From positions 558,001 through 622,000 of the forward strand of contig JARKIF010000005.1 of assembly GCA_029378245.1 (NCBI GenBank): 64,000 nucleotides of DNA, in the 5' to 3' direction. How positions within the stretch are numbered: position 1 is the first letter of the stretch; every line of letters starts with the position of its first letter. Shown here piece by piece: positions 11,725 through 21,619 of the stretch. This stretch comes from Roridomyces roridus (lineage: Eukaryota; Basidiomycota; Agaricomycetes; Agaricales; Mycenaceae). Made by a program: the position numbers and the translations under genes. Below the pieces are notes generated by a model that was not told where the DNA came from, did not search any database, and saw only the letters and a program-made list of their open reading frames with translations.

Positions 11725-12606
11725 CTAGTCCTTCGGTTTCCATTTTCTAGTCCCATATTTTTTGACCTCCTTCATTGCTGCGAGAGGATCTTTGCGCGCC
11801 GGGGGTTTGTACCCAAACTCGGAAAGGTCTTTGAAGTTTTTGGGCTTGCTGGCTGCGGGTTCCGCGACAGGAGGCTGGTCTACTTCTGCCTCGACTGCTT
11901 CTGCCTCAACTGCCTCTGCCTCAGCTGCCTTTGCCACCGCCTCTGCCGCCGTCCCCTGCTCATCCACCTGGTTCCCCTCTATAGTTTCTGCCGCCGTCCC
12001 TTTGAGAGAAACGATGGCCATACCCCGGCGCCATTCCACTGGCTTAAACTCGGTCGAGACGTCAGCCAACGTCTCCACAATCTCCCCAATTTTCTCTCGC
12101 TGCACATGAGGGGGCGGGTTCGTGACCTTGGGCTTTGGCGAGAAAACGATATCGACACGTGCGCCCATTTCGAGGTAGGCCCGCGCCCTCGTGAGCTTGT
12201 GCTGCAGATCCCCAGCCTCCGACATCCATGTGAGCTGCACCTCCTTGACCATATTCTTCCGCGCCACCTCTCTCGCCTTCTCTTTAGCCTGCTTCTGCAA
12301 CGCCAACCTTGCTTTTTTGTCGATGATTTTGACCACGGGAGGCTCCTGCGCGACGAGCTCGACCCACTGGTTTCTGTGGTCAATCCTCTCCAGGAGATCC
12401 CTGAGCGACGTTTTGACGAGGACCCCGTTCTCGTCAGCTAAATGGACCTCTTGGAAGGGAATGTCTTTGTTCCGCAGACGGTTATTCGTCTTCACAGTCG
12501 GTCGGTTACTCTTGAAGCGCGTTTGGAAGACGAGACATGGTAAGTTTGGTCTATGCGGGCGGAGGATTGTGCGGGCTGCAAAACGAAATGCAGCAAAAGT
12601 GTTCAT
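11725..12606 (-). CDS. Mitochondrial translation initiation factor IF-3
   Basis: This intronless 293-residue product has an Arg-rich, acid-poor N-terminus (targeting peptide) followed by the IF3 N-domain pattern: NNRLRNKDIPFQEVHLADEN, then VELVAQEPPVVKIIDKKARL. The C-domain follows (KEVQLTWMSEAGDLQHKL, RARAYLEMGARVDIVF). IF3 keeps the small mitoribosomal subunit free and monitors start-codon selection. After the IF3 fold there is an Ala/Glu repeat region (AEAEAVEAEAVEAEV) and a basic tail, seen in other fungal mitochondrial IF3 proteins. It lies between two further mitochondrial genes. The 324-codon frame on the opposite strand is rejected as a shadow. Confidence 0.9.
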   Translation of the reverse strand: MNTFAAFRFAARTILRPHRPNLPCLVFQTRFKSNRPTVKTNNRLRNKDIPFQEVHLADENGVLVKTSLRDLLERIDHRNQWVELVAQEPPVVKIIDKKARLALQKQAKEKAREVARKNMVKEVQLTWMSEAGDLQHKLTRARAYLEMGARVDIVFSPKPKVTNPPPHVQREKIGEIVETLADVSTEFKPVEWRRGMAIVSLKGTAAETIEGNQVDEQGTAAEAVAKAAEAEAVEAEAVEAEVDQPPVAEPAASKPKNFKDLSEFGYKPPARKDPLAAMKEVKKYGTRKWKPKD

Positions 12607-12716
12607 GGTCGCGTTCCAAGAAATTCCGACGCGTCAACAAGGGTAAACACGAGAGTGGGGTGCAAAATTATACGAAAAGTAACTAGTCTACATAAGTTCC
12701 AATATTGCTCTACTTT

Positions 12717-13938
12717 TTACTCTATTGACTCCCTCGCTGCCTGGTCCCGTTTCGCAGCCGCGGACCGCAATAACCAGGCAATATTCTCGTACACGACAAA
12801 GGTTACACATGTCCCTGGGAGGACACGAACCAGGTTAGTGCCGAGCCCGCGATAAAAGCCTCGTAGGCCCTCTTGTGTCCACGTTCTACTAATCGTGGCG
12901 GGAATGGTCGGGTATAGGTGCGTCGTTGCATTGTTCTGTGGGTACATGAGTACAGACACTCAATGGGATCAAGTGCGCTCACCTGCAGTCTGGATCGGAC
13001 AACCTGGTACGGATAGGTCACGCCCAATGCTGCGATCTTGCTTCCGCCAGACATTATGGAGTAGGCTGTGTTTGACTACGTCCTTTCAATATTCATCTTG
13101 GTGTTACTTTAGCAATGCTCACCAGCTTGTCCACTTCGGGTGTCCACGGCCGACCAGCTCGTTCAAACTGCTTCTTTTTCACCTCGAATCCCCATCTCTT
13201 CATGCGTTCATACATGACGAACTGGATGGCCCCGTTGCTGACACCAAACAGGGCAAGGGAAGTCCCGCGAAATAAACCCATTACGCCCTCTGAGCGGATG
13301 ATGGAAGAGAAACCGTCTATCGTCGTCTAGTCAGATGGCAAAGTTTCTGGAGAGTCGGGCAACATACGTATTACGCCCCGATACGCGTTGGGAGAGTCGG
13401 CGTGGGTTGTGAACATTCGTACTTTGACGACCCATATAGGGTTGGTCATTATGGCCGTCACCGCGCCTGCACACGAGTATTAGATGGCAAGTAACAGAAT
13501 TGTCGCGTTAAACTGCGAACTCGCTTGAGCGGAACATAGTAATATCGAGCCGGAGGACAGAGGAGCAGTCGGGTCGCCATCCGAAGCCCGCTTCTTGAGT
13601 ATATTGTAGCTGCTCAGCTGTTTGAGGCGATCCGTTACAAAAGCGCGTAGTTATTTCACTTACAACAAGAAGTAAAGCCCCCAGCTAGATGCATTGCCAG
13701 CGATGTTGGGTCCAAGACCACGGTACAAGCCCTTCCAGCCCTCTTGTCTTTGAATGTCGCGCAACGAGTTCCAGATCTGCTTGCCAATGCCTCCAGGTGC
13801 GCTGGTGGTTGCGACTTGGAACTTGACCTTGAGGAGATCGAGAGGGTTCATGCAGAGCACAGCGACGGTGCCTGCACCAATTCCTGCAACGGCATGGTCG
13901 TAGGCGGCACTCCCAAAGAAACTTGGAGCTTGGGCCAT
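12717..13938 (-). CDS. FLX1: Mitochondrial carrier, FAD/folate type (Flx1 / SLC25A32-like)
   Basis: Three carrier repeats are visible, each with a P-x-[D/I/Y]-x-x-[K/R] signature: NPLDLLKVKFQ, NPIWVVKVRMF and YPYQVVRSRLQ. Each is followed by a G-x-[Y/F]-R-G loop (GLYRGLG, GLFRGTS, GFYRGLGTNLVRVLPG). The second and third signatures (NPxWVxKxR, YPYQVVR) are characteristic of the subgroup that moves FAD or folate across the inner mitochondrial membrane. The MAQAPSFFG start at 13936-13938 fits the usual short N-terminus. Several short introns split the gene. Substrate is inferred from subgroup motifs only. Confidence 0.88.
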
Positions 13939-14381
13939 TCGCGGCCGCCTCCAAAAAGTTGGTGGGTGTCAAGCGAGGGGTTATGTAATGCGGGTTATCC
14001 GGGCGCGTTTTGGGTTTCTCCCGGTCTGCTCATTTTTCTCCGTCTCTTTTTCCGAGCAGGCGAGAGTAGAATTCAAGCAAGGTAAATGGTAAAATACTGA
14101 TCAGCTCGACAGTCTAGAACCCGTCAACGTTTTATCACGCTCCAGAACCCTGTGAAAAGGTCCCGGTCACCCTCCCTAGGATTCCTGAATCCTGAATCCT
14201 AGAAGACACGGATACCCAGCGGCGGCCTTTCATCCACCAATTCAACGTTCATCGGCATCCTGTCGGTCGCCGTGACTGGCCTTTCAGGTAATGGGAGCGT
14301 TGATCACTATATCCGCTTCCCTTACATCGAGATCCAGACGGCAGAGAATGAACTCGGGTTCGCAATTGCGGACGGAGACTT
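13939..14381. other. Intergenic spacer, carrier 5' side / TAD2 3' side
   Basis: The 443-bp spacer holds the carrier promoter and the TAD2 3' UTR. It contains a short imperfect repeat near 14181-14201 (cctgaatcctgaatcctag). No gene was seen. Confidence 0.5.
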
Positions 14382-15129
14382 TTATGGCGGCGATATTTCC
14401 GTTTTGAGCACTCGGTTGGCCTTGGATTTCGGGACAGGAGCTGGGTGTGCATATGAGAAGAGTGGATACACCAAGCAAGAAAGACTGTACCATTCGTATT
14501 TTCAGTGACATAAAACCGTCGCAGTATGAGGATAGCCGCCTCCCGCAACATACCGCCGGTTGCCTTGTACGGTGGATGAGAAGGGTGCTGGACACTGTTT
14601 GTGAACATCAGAAGACCGCTCCGAAAAAGAAAACCAGACAGACGCTTCGTTCACCCCAATGACACCCTCGCATCCACCAAAGCGGTCGTTTGCACAGCCG
14701 TAGAATACTTCCTTGATGCCCATCTGGCGCAGCGCAGACGCACACATTATACATGGCTCCACGGTCACGTACAGGGTCGTATCAGACAACGGGTACGCGT
14801 TGCTGCTCCCAGGCGGGGTGAGCACAGGATCGGCCAGGATTTCGTCGATGGCCTCGAGCTCTGCGTGTCGCGTTGCCTACCTTGGGTCAGTACTGAGCAA
14901 GCAAGAATCGGCCTGGTGGTACATTGCGAAGTTGATTCGTCCGATTCCTTGCTCTTGCGATGATATTTCGGTCCCGCACGAAAACACAACCGACGGGAAC
15001 TTCTCCTGCAGCTAAAGCCTCTTCTGCCTATCCGATGTTAGGCAACAAACAGGCAGCAGCTGTGCGGAATACCATTGCCATCGCTTCGGCCATGAATTCT
15101 TCATGGTGGTTCATGATCAGGCCGGCCAT
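14382..15129 (-). CDS. TAD2: tRNA-specific adenosine deaminase catalytic subunit Tad2
   Basis: Tad2 pairs with Tad3 to convert adenosine 34 of tRNA anticodons to inosine. The spliced product shows the zinc deaminase motifs HAE (in [12 protein letters not shown]) and PCxxC ([18 protein letters not shown]), then [10 protein letters not shown] and a C-terminal block [20 protein letters not shown]. The final exon supplies [16 protein letters not shown] before the stop at 14382-14384. At least four introns of about 45-60 nt are needed: near 15024-15070, near 14884-14930, between GVIG and HPSHPPYK, and between ENTN and the last exon. The start at 15127-15129 ([13 protein letters not shown]) is preferred, but the in-frame ATG at 15112-15114 is equally plausible. 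Identification is firm. Confidence 0.9.
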
Positions 15130-15338
15130 CAGAAATCAAAGGCCTCCCTGTCCCTCCCACCACCGCCCAAAGCCGCTCATCGCCTTCGGCAATGTGAAAC
15201 TCAACACAGTACTAGTATGCCCGACGGACCGACCCAACGCCGTGATACTGTATCATTCGGCGCCAGGAACCAATTTATTCAACCCGTCTGGTCTGTGTGA
15301 TTCTTAGATTTACCTCTCAGGCGATCCTCCTTCCTCCC

Positions 15339-16068
15339 ATGGCCCATTTACGAACCCTATGCCTCGTCCTTGGAATTGCGTCGGTCGCACAGAGCGTCGT
15401 GGGCCTTCCCAACCTCCTCCCGCGTCAAGATAACACCATCCCTGCTCAATGCGAGAGCACCTGCCAGCCTGTGGAAACACTCGTTCCCGTTCGTTTCTTG
15501 AACCGCGCTGGCATTTCATCTCACTCATGATCTGCAGACGTGTCCCTCCGCCCCCTCCCAGTGCTGCACGCAGCTCTTCCAATCTGGCTACGCCAGCTGT
15601 CTAACGTGCGTTGGCCTTGCCGATAACGTGAACGCCGCGGGCTTTGCTGTGGCCCAGGCAACTCTCGACAGTGCGTCGTTCGGCCTCCGTGTAAACCATT
15701 CCTCGCTGACCAGCTCCGCAGACTTTACGATTGAATGCTCTGAACTCGGCTTCACGCTTCCCAAACTCACTTTACCTGGTCAGAATAGCGCCAGGCCCCT
15801 TTCGACCGTCTCCGGGAGTCATTCGGTGGCTTCTGCGAGTAATTCGCAGATCACGATATCCAACCTGCCGCTCTCACTCAGCGCACCCACCATTTCTCAA
15901 ACCACCATCACCCAATTGTCCTCCTCTAGCCCCTCCGCGACCGCTCCTCCTGCATCGAGCGCTAGCGCTAGCGCGCCTGCCAACAATAACAACAATGCTG
16001 CCCAGAGGATCGGGCACAACTGGACTTTGGTGCTACTTGCGGCATGTACGCTGTTGTATGTAGGATGA
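15339..16068 (+). CDS. Small secreted Ser-rich protein, probably GPI-anchored (paralogue 1)
   Basis: A hydrophobic signal peptide (LCLVLGIASVAQSVVG) leads into a Cys-rich domain (CESTCQP, CPSAPSQCCTQLFQSGYASCLTCVG) and then ECSELGFTLPKLTLPGQ. A Ser/Thr/Ala/Pro-rich stalk follows. The C-terminus is hydrophobic (WTLVLLAACTLLYVG), as expected for GPI attachment or a membrane anchor. Two introns near 15488-15540 and 15671-15713 join these parts. The same architecture, intron positions and LTLPGQ motif recur at 17628-18508, so the two are paralogues flanking a glutathione transferase gene. Function is unknown; a cell-surface role is inferred. Confidence 0.75.
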
Positions 16069-16089
16069 TAATTTGATTTTACAACGACT

Positions 16090-17339
16090 TTACAACGGCT
16101 GGATGGGAGGTACAGGTCCCGCTGGGACGATGCGCGTGGCGTTAATCTGTCATAAAATTCATCCACTTGTCTGAAGGTGACAGGAAGCCATACCTGAGGA
16201 TGCGACCAGTAATAGTGCGTCTTTATGTGGTCAAATTGAGTCGAGTCCTTGAAGGCAGGATTCTTCCAATACAGAGCTTTCATCCATCTGACGAGTAGTT
16301 AGTGCGCGCGAAGAGAAACCAGCTGAAAACGCACGCGTTGAGGGCAGGATAGCCGTCACGAATAGTGTTAAAGTTGCATTTAAAGTGGCCGACGTAGACA
16401 GGGTCAAAGCGAATCTAGGAATGAATATTAGTGGAGTGAAACCAGACGGGAAGATAGCACGCACAATGGTCACCCAAAGGCGGACATCGGCTTCAGTCAG
16501 CCGTCCCCCGACCAAGAACTCTTTCCCACTGATGAGCTTCTCAGCTTTATCCAGCCCCTCAAAGACCTCTTTCACAGCCTTCTCGTACGCCTCTTGCGAG
16601 GTAGCGAAACCCGCGCGGTATACACCATTGTTGATCTGGGGATACACCCAGTCGTTGATCTCGTCTATCTCTGCACGCAGATCTGCAGGGTAGAGGTCGA
16701 GTGCAGCCTTGTCTGCGGGGATCATGTCGTTGAAAGCGGTATTGAGCATGCGAATAATCTCCGAGGACTCGTTGTTGACGATGGTATTGTTCGCCTGTAC
16801 GGAGGCATGAATAACGCGTAGGTTCAGTCAAGAGCGACATTCGGCACCTTGTCCCAGATGATGGGCACGGTGAAACGGCCTTCGTACTCTGGGTTGGCCT
16901 TCAAGTACAGGTCTTTGATGTGCGCCGAGTCGAAGAGAGGGTCGGCCTCTGCGCCCGGGAACGCGTCGGATTTCTTGAATGGCCAACCATTGGAGCCCAT
17001 TCGAGGTGAAACAATCGTAACAGCTGAAGAGAGATTCAGACCGACGCGATGCAATAGAAGCCGTTCTTACGGAGAATGTCATCTAGACCCTTGAGTTTCC
17101 TAACGATAAGCACCCTAGTGGCCCAGGCTAACGCAGAAATGAGTGCCGTCCTCCCAAGTCGCGTTGGACTCACGGCAAGCATAAGACACAAAGAGATGAT
17201 ACCTGTCCTTCTCCGGTGCAAACTTGCCGCCAGCCTGAATAGCATCCCGGAAAGAAGCAGCAAGACGATTGAAGCTGCCGTCTGTCGACTTGGGCATCTT
17301 CGAGATGTCGGAAAGATGTGAGACTTCGCGTGTGCTCAT
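16090..17339 (-). CDS. Omega-like glutathione transferase / glutathionyl-hydroquinone reductase
   Basis: The product starts MSTREVSHLSDI and contains the redox-active CPWA motif (SYACPWATR), whose codons are split by an intron. The thioredoxin-fold part continues GSNGWPFKK, then FTVPIIWDK, NESSEIIRML and the helical domain with AEKLISGKEFLVGGRLTEAD and VRLWVTI. It ends with HFKCNFNTIRDGYPAL and SHPQ-INATRIVPAGP. This is the Ecm4/Gto family, which reduces glutathionylated quinones using a catalytic cysteine. Stop at 16090-16092, start at 17337-17339. It lies between two secreted paralogues transcribed from the opposite strand. A role in quinone or lignin-product detoxification is inferred. Confidence 0.88.
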
Positions 17340-17627
17340 TGTGCGGATGACACTAGTGCTAGTCGTCACTGAGTGTCTTATATGTGCTGCAGCACGTGAA
17401 CGCTGGTAAGATCCGTCAGCGAGGAGGAGGAGGTTGACAAACTTGAGAGTAGAGCGTGGGGGAAGAGAGGCTGCAAAGGGAAACATGATGACCGCGTCCA
17501 CCGTGCTAATCGATCGTCTCGTAGTACGAGCGGCCCGAGATTGGCGATCAGGCGCGGTAAATGCGATCGTTCCTTGCTTTTGACGCCCATGTCATGATTC
17601 AAAGATACCTGTCTTCCACCCACCACC

Positions 17628-18508
17628 ATGTTCTTCCCGTCCTGGGTCGTACTGGGTATCGCGGGCGCCGTCGCAGCGATCCCGAGGCTTCACTTTCGCA
17701 GCTTGCCTGACATCCCGACGTCGTGCCAGACCGTTTGCACGCCCTTTGTGCCATTTTTATCGGGGAATGTACGTGAAGATAATCTTCCCTCGATTTTAGA
17801 CCCTTAACACACTACCAGTCCTGCGCCGTCGCGGAATGCTGCCTGCCCATCTTCCAGCTCGGATATTTCGACTGCTTCGGGTGTGTGGGCAACGCAACCC
17901 ACGTTACGGATTATACACTGGCCCAGGAATATGTTGACGGTATTAAACACCTCTTCACCCGTCTACGGGCGACTGAGTAAACTGCAGTGTTGACGACCTC
18001 TTGTCTCTCGCAAAATATCAGCCTCCCAGTACTCACACTTCCCGGGCAAAACCCTGACCGCACTTTGGCGACTGCGCTTCCCCCCGGCGCGTCGTCGCTC
18101 CCCATTTTTGGGCCGGCGCCGTCTTCAACAGTACGTCGTTCCACGACAACCTCCGCCAGCTCTCCCAAAGTGATACCTTCTTCTTCTTCTCCAACTTCTT
18201 CCCAGTCCGGCACCGCGACTTCCCGTCCCTCACAGTCCTCCAGCGCTGCGATTTCCCCTGCTTCGCAGCCCTCTGGCACTGCGACTTTCCCTGCTTCGCA
18301 GTCCTCCGGCACTGCGACTTCCCCTTCCTCGCGGTCCTCCGGTGTCTCTGCTGCTCCGTCTCTTTCGCAGACTACCATCACTGCTCCTCCGTCCTCGGCA
18401 AGTGCAGCAGGCCCTAGTACTAGCGCACCGGGTAACGGTGCACGGGCTCTCCACTTTGACCATGTTGCTGGATTTGTCGCATTCGTAGCCATTGTATTGT
18501 TTGCGTGA
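17628..18508 (+). CDS. Small secreted Ser-rich protein, probably GPI-anchored (paralogue 2)
   Basis: A signal peptide (MFFPSWVVLGIAGAVAAIP) is followed by a Cys-rich part (SCQTVCTPFVPFLSG, then CAVAECCLPIFQLGYFDCFGCVG). After a second intron comes LPVLTLPGQN, the motif shared with the 15339 gene. The Ser/Thr/Ala-rich stalk contains four copies of an 11-residue unit (see repeat at 18206). The C-terminus is hydrophobic (VAGFVAFVAIVLFA), suggesting a GPI signal. Intron positions match the first paralogue. The gene converges on the OPT transporter gene with about 100 bp between stops. No function is assigned. Confidence 0.74.
18206..18337 (+). repeat. 33-bp coding tandem repeat, 4 copies
   Basis: Four consecutive 33-nt units start at 18206, 18239, 18272 and 18305. 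They encode SGTATSRPSQS, SSAAISPASQP, SGTATFPASQS and SGTATSPSSRS. The repeat keeps the frame and lies in the Ser/Thr-rich stalk of the secreted protein, so copy number could vary without breaking it. Confidence 0.85.
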
Positions 18509-18605
18509 ACTTTTTATTCGAGAGTTGTGTATGGAACATTTGGATAGCAATGGAAAACAATGGAAAAGCAAGGAGTGTGTGTATAGCAATAAAAGAGCGT
18601 GCAAA

Positions 18606-21307
18606 TCACCATTCACTAGGCCCAAACTTGGTGCCAGTGGGTGAAATCAAAAGCGGAATTCCCATCGCATCTGCCGTCGTCTGCCAAATCGTATTCCCAA
18701 TCCAGTTCAGCGTCTTGCCCCCACCGATATACTCGACCGAGAAGAACACGACGATCAGCCCCAACGCAAGGCCCGCGTCCAAACTTGCAGAAAGGATGTA
18801 ATTGTATCGCATCCACCACCTGAAATGTCCGCGCCGAATCACGTAGTTGAAGATGAACGCCGTGAAACCCCAGGCGGCATAATTATACGCTGAAGCCGCA
18901 GGAATCGCAGCAACACCTCCAAAAGCCACGGGAAAGTTGAAGTAGCGGAAGGAGCTCCTCGGGAACCGACGTGCGAGGTAGTAGAAGGGGATGGGCGCGA
19001 GAAGACCGAGTGGGAAGCCCCAAAGCAACGGGCGGTAGATGCTCCCGGGTCCAAACAACCGCTGGGGACCCACTCCACCCCAGATGAGGGCAGCGTCAGC
19101 GAAGACATTCGTCGAAGGGCAGATAAAGTTGTCTGGCGCCTGGGGGGTGCAGATTCCCGGTACGTTGTCCAGCATAAAGCTGTTCACGCCCGTCACAACG
19201 AAGCACGTCACCACGACAGCGACGACCTGGATCTCGAACATCAGCCGCGGGGGCATTTTCATGTAATGCCCGAGCTTGAGTTGACTGGCAAAGGTAGACG
19301 ATTGCTGCGTCCCCGCGAGGCAGATTGACTTGAAGATCATGTTGGCTACGGGGCGGTTCGGGAGCATGTACCCAGCGAGGAGCTCCTCCATCACATTGAG
19401 ACCAATCTGCTGATTCGTAATGGCTTGGATGGTCGCAAGCGGGAGGGAAACTGCCACCGCGATAAAGAGCCCAATAAGGGCAGCCCACACTGGCATTCCC
19501 GTAGGGAACACATCGACCGCGATGAAGAGGACTATGGCCGACACGACGCCAACGACGGTGTACCACAGTCGCGGGACTTCGGGATATGCCTGCATCAGCC
19601 GCGAATGGACATCCCGCTCTGTCTTGAGCGTAGACCGGAAACGACGGACAATATCACGACCGAACCAGACTATTGTAGGGGTTGGACAAGAATAGAGGGA
19701 AAGATGAAGAAACGCACGGTACGTGTGGGTGAATATGGAGCCAAATGCCGCGAAAGCGACAAAATAGCCCATTGCCATCGCCGAAGTAAGGAACACTGGC
19801 GAATACTCCTCGTAAAGGGTGGCATTGAATGCACCATCGACGATGATGGAACTGGTGTTGTACGGCAGACCCGTGTTGTCGAACACATCGAATGAAGAGA
19901 GCGGCAAGAACGCGGAGAAGAAGGTATTGGTGACTGCAGAGGATCAGAAGTGGGAACTCCACAAAGACGCGACACTCACAGTAAATGATTGGGGTGATAA
20001 TCCAGAAGCAGATGATGACAGAAGCAATGGTATTCATGGTAGACCACCACTAGAAAATAGGTCAAAAAATGAAGAGCGCAAAGAGATGCAAAACACACCG
20101 GTGTGGCCAATGGACTCCCAATAAAACTGATCATACTCCAGTCAAAGGTGAGAACGCTCAGCCCAACCCCAGAGATCCCACCGAAAAGAGCGTTGACGGG
20201 AACGTTGTTCGGTGCAATCCAAGTTATCCAATTAAAGAAACTCAGCCCCGTGAACAAATACCCGGGAACCCAATACCACACGAAGCTCGCGGCACAAGCG
20301 ATGAAAAAGAAGCGCTGGCGCGTCATATGACCGCGGTCGCGCTTGCCGTACGTGGTGTGCAGCGTGTTGAACAACGCGGAACTGACCAGGGAGCTGGGCC
20401 AGATCATCGACGACGGCCAGACGACAAACTGCCTCAACATGCCACCGAGGCAAAAGCCGAATGTCTGGGTGCCAAGGATGAGAAATAGCTGGTAGATCCA
20501 GGGAAGTCTTTGTCCAAAGAATTCGTGCTGGGTGGCAAGAACGTCGGTAGCAATGGCGCCGTTGCAGGCCACCGTAATCGCAACCGTGACGGCGACGTGC
20601 TCCTTGATGGTGAAGGGTCCGGGGTTGAGAGTCCAAACGTAGTTGAAGGTCTTGTATTTGGTGTAAGGAAGAACCCACTCGAGGAATTTTCCAGCGGGTA
20701 GCGACAGCAGCTGCCCAACGATACCAGTGATAAAAACAGAAGGAGCTGGTGGCACGCGTCAGACAATGCCAGGGGAAGAGAATGTGATGATGGCTACCTC
20801 GGTACTCGAAAACCTGGTTGATACCAGCAAACAAGATCGTGAAAAGTATCGCCAGGAACCACATGCGAGGGGTGTTGACGGGCATAAGCGGCTACAACAT
20901 AAGTCGGTGGCATTGCTAAACTGCTGAACACTCACGTCGTCCACCTTGGAGACCGCCATCCGGACCTCAGCGTAGGGTGATTCACTGGGAGTGAATGTTA
21001 GAAGACAGAAGCAGGTGCTAAATAAGGTGGCATACTCGTCGTACTCGATCACACTGGGCGCCGACTGAGACTCCTGCTCACACATGGTGTCGGTGCCGAC
21101 GGTCTCGAGTTCTATCGCGTCCTCGGCAACGGGAGGGGCCATAGGATGCTTGAGGTCGATGTTTGGATCGTTTAGATGCTCCAGGATCAAGTCGACGTTG
21201 ACGTCCTCGGGTACATCAGGGACAGAGCGTCGAACCCGCCGGCGGGTAAGGTTGCTCATCACAGGCAGCGGAAGCTGGTCGCTGGTGTAGGGTTTGTGGT
21301 CCTCCAT
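18606..21307 (-). CDS. Oligopeptide transporter, OPT family
   Basis: OPT proteins import small peptides (or glutathione) with protons across the plasma membrane. The N-terminal ~110 residues are hydrophilic and acidic (EDVNVDLILEHLNDPNIDLK), followed by ESPYAEVRMAV and many hydrophobic segments. Both hallmark motifs are present: NPGPFTIKEH near 20610 and a KIPPR-like sequence, KMPPRLMFE, near 19240. Other family blocks include LATQHEFFGQRLPW, WIYQLFLILGTQTFGF and GYMLPNRPVANMIFK. The C-terminal part runs open from 19907 to the stop at 18606-18608. Start MEDHKPYTSDQ lies at 21305-21307. Introns are short. Substrate cannot be read from sequence. Confidence 0.92.
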
Positions 21308-21619
21308 TTGCGCGTTAAGGAAGAGAGAGAGAGATGTTTTCTGCTCCCATTTCCCCGCCGCGCCTTAAATATTGCAGCTATCCAGAAAAGGGAAGCAAGA
21401 ACGAACAATGTCAGAATTAGCCGAAACCACTTGGGCCCAAGCGCGCTTCAGAATCCATTGTTCGACCCGAGTCAGCAGTTCGCGTGTTACGGCGCGTCCT
21501 GTGGGTGGGTAATTTTTCGCATGGAATCCAAGAGCTGGTCCAAGCAAAAGGGGCGTGCCAGCGGCAACTGCCGATCAATTTGATCTCGCTCTCTCTTCTC
21601 TTGAACGATCACGCGACTC
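21308..21619. other. Divergent promoter region OPT / PIF1
   Basis: These 312 bp separate the OPT start from the PIF1 start on opposite strands and should carry both promoters. No clear TATA box or repeat was recognised. Confidence 0.5.

Noticed and set aside
11467..12441. 324-codon plus-strand frame across the PPR end and IF3
   Set aside because: Cys/Leu-rich antisense of a well-identified IF3 gene.
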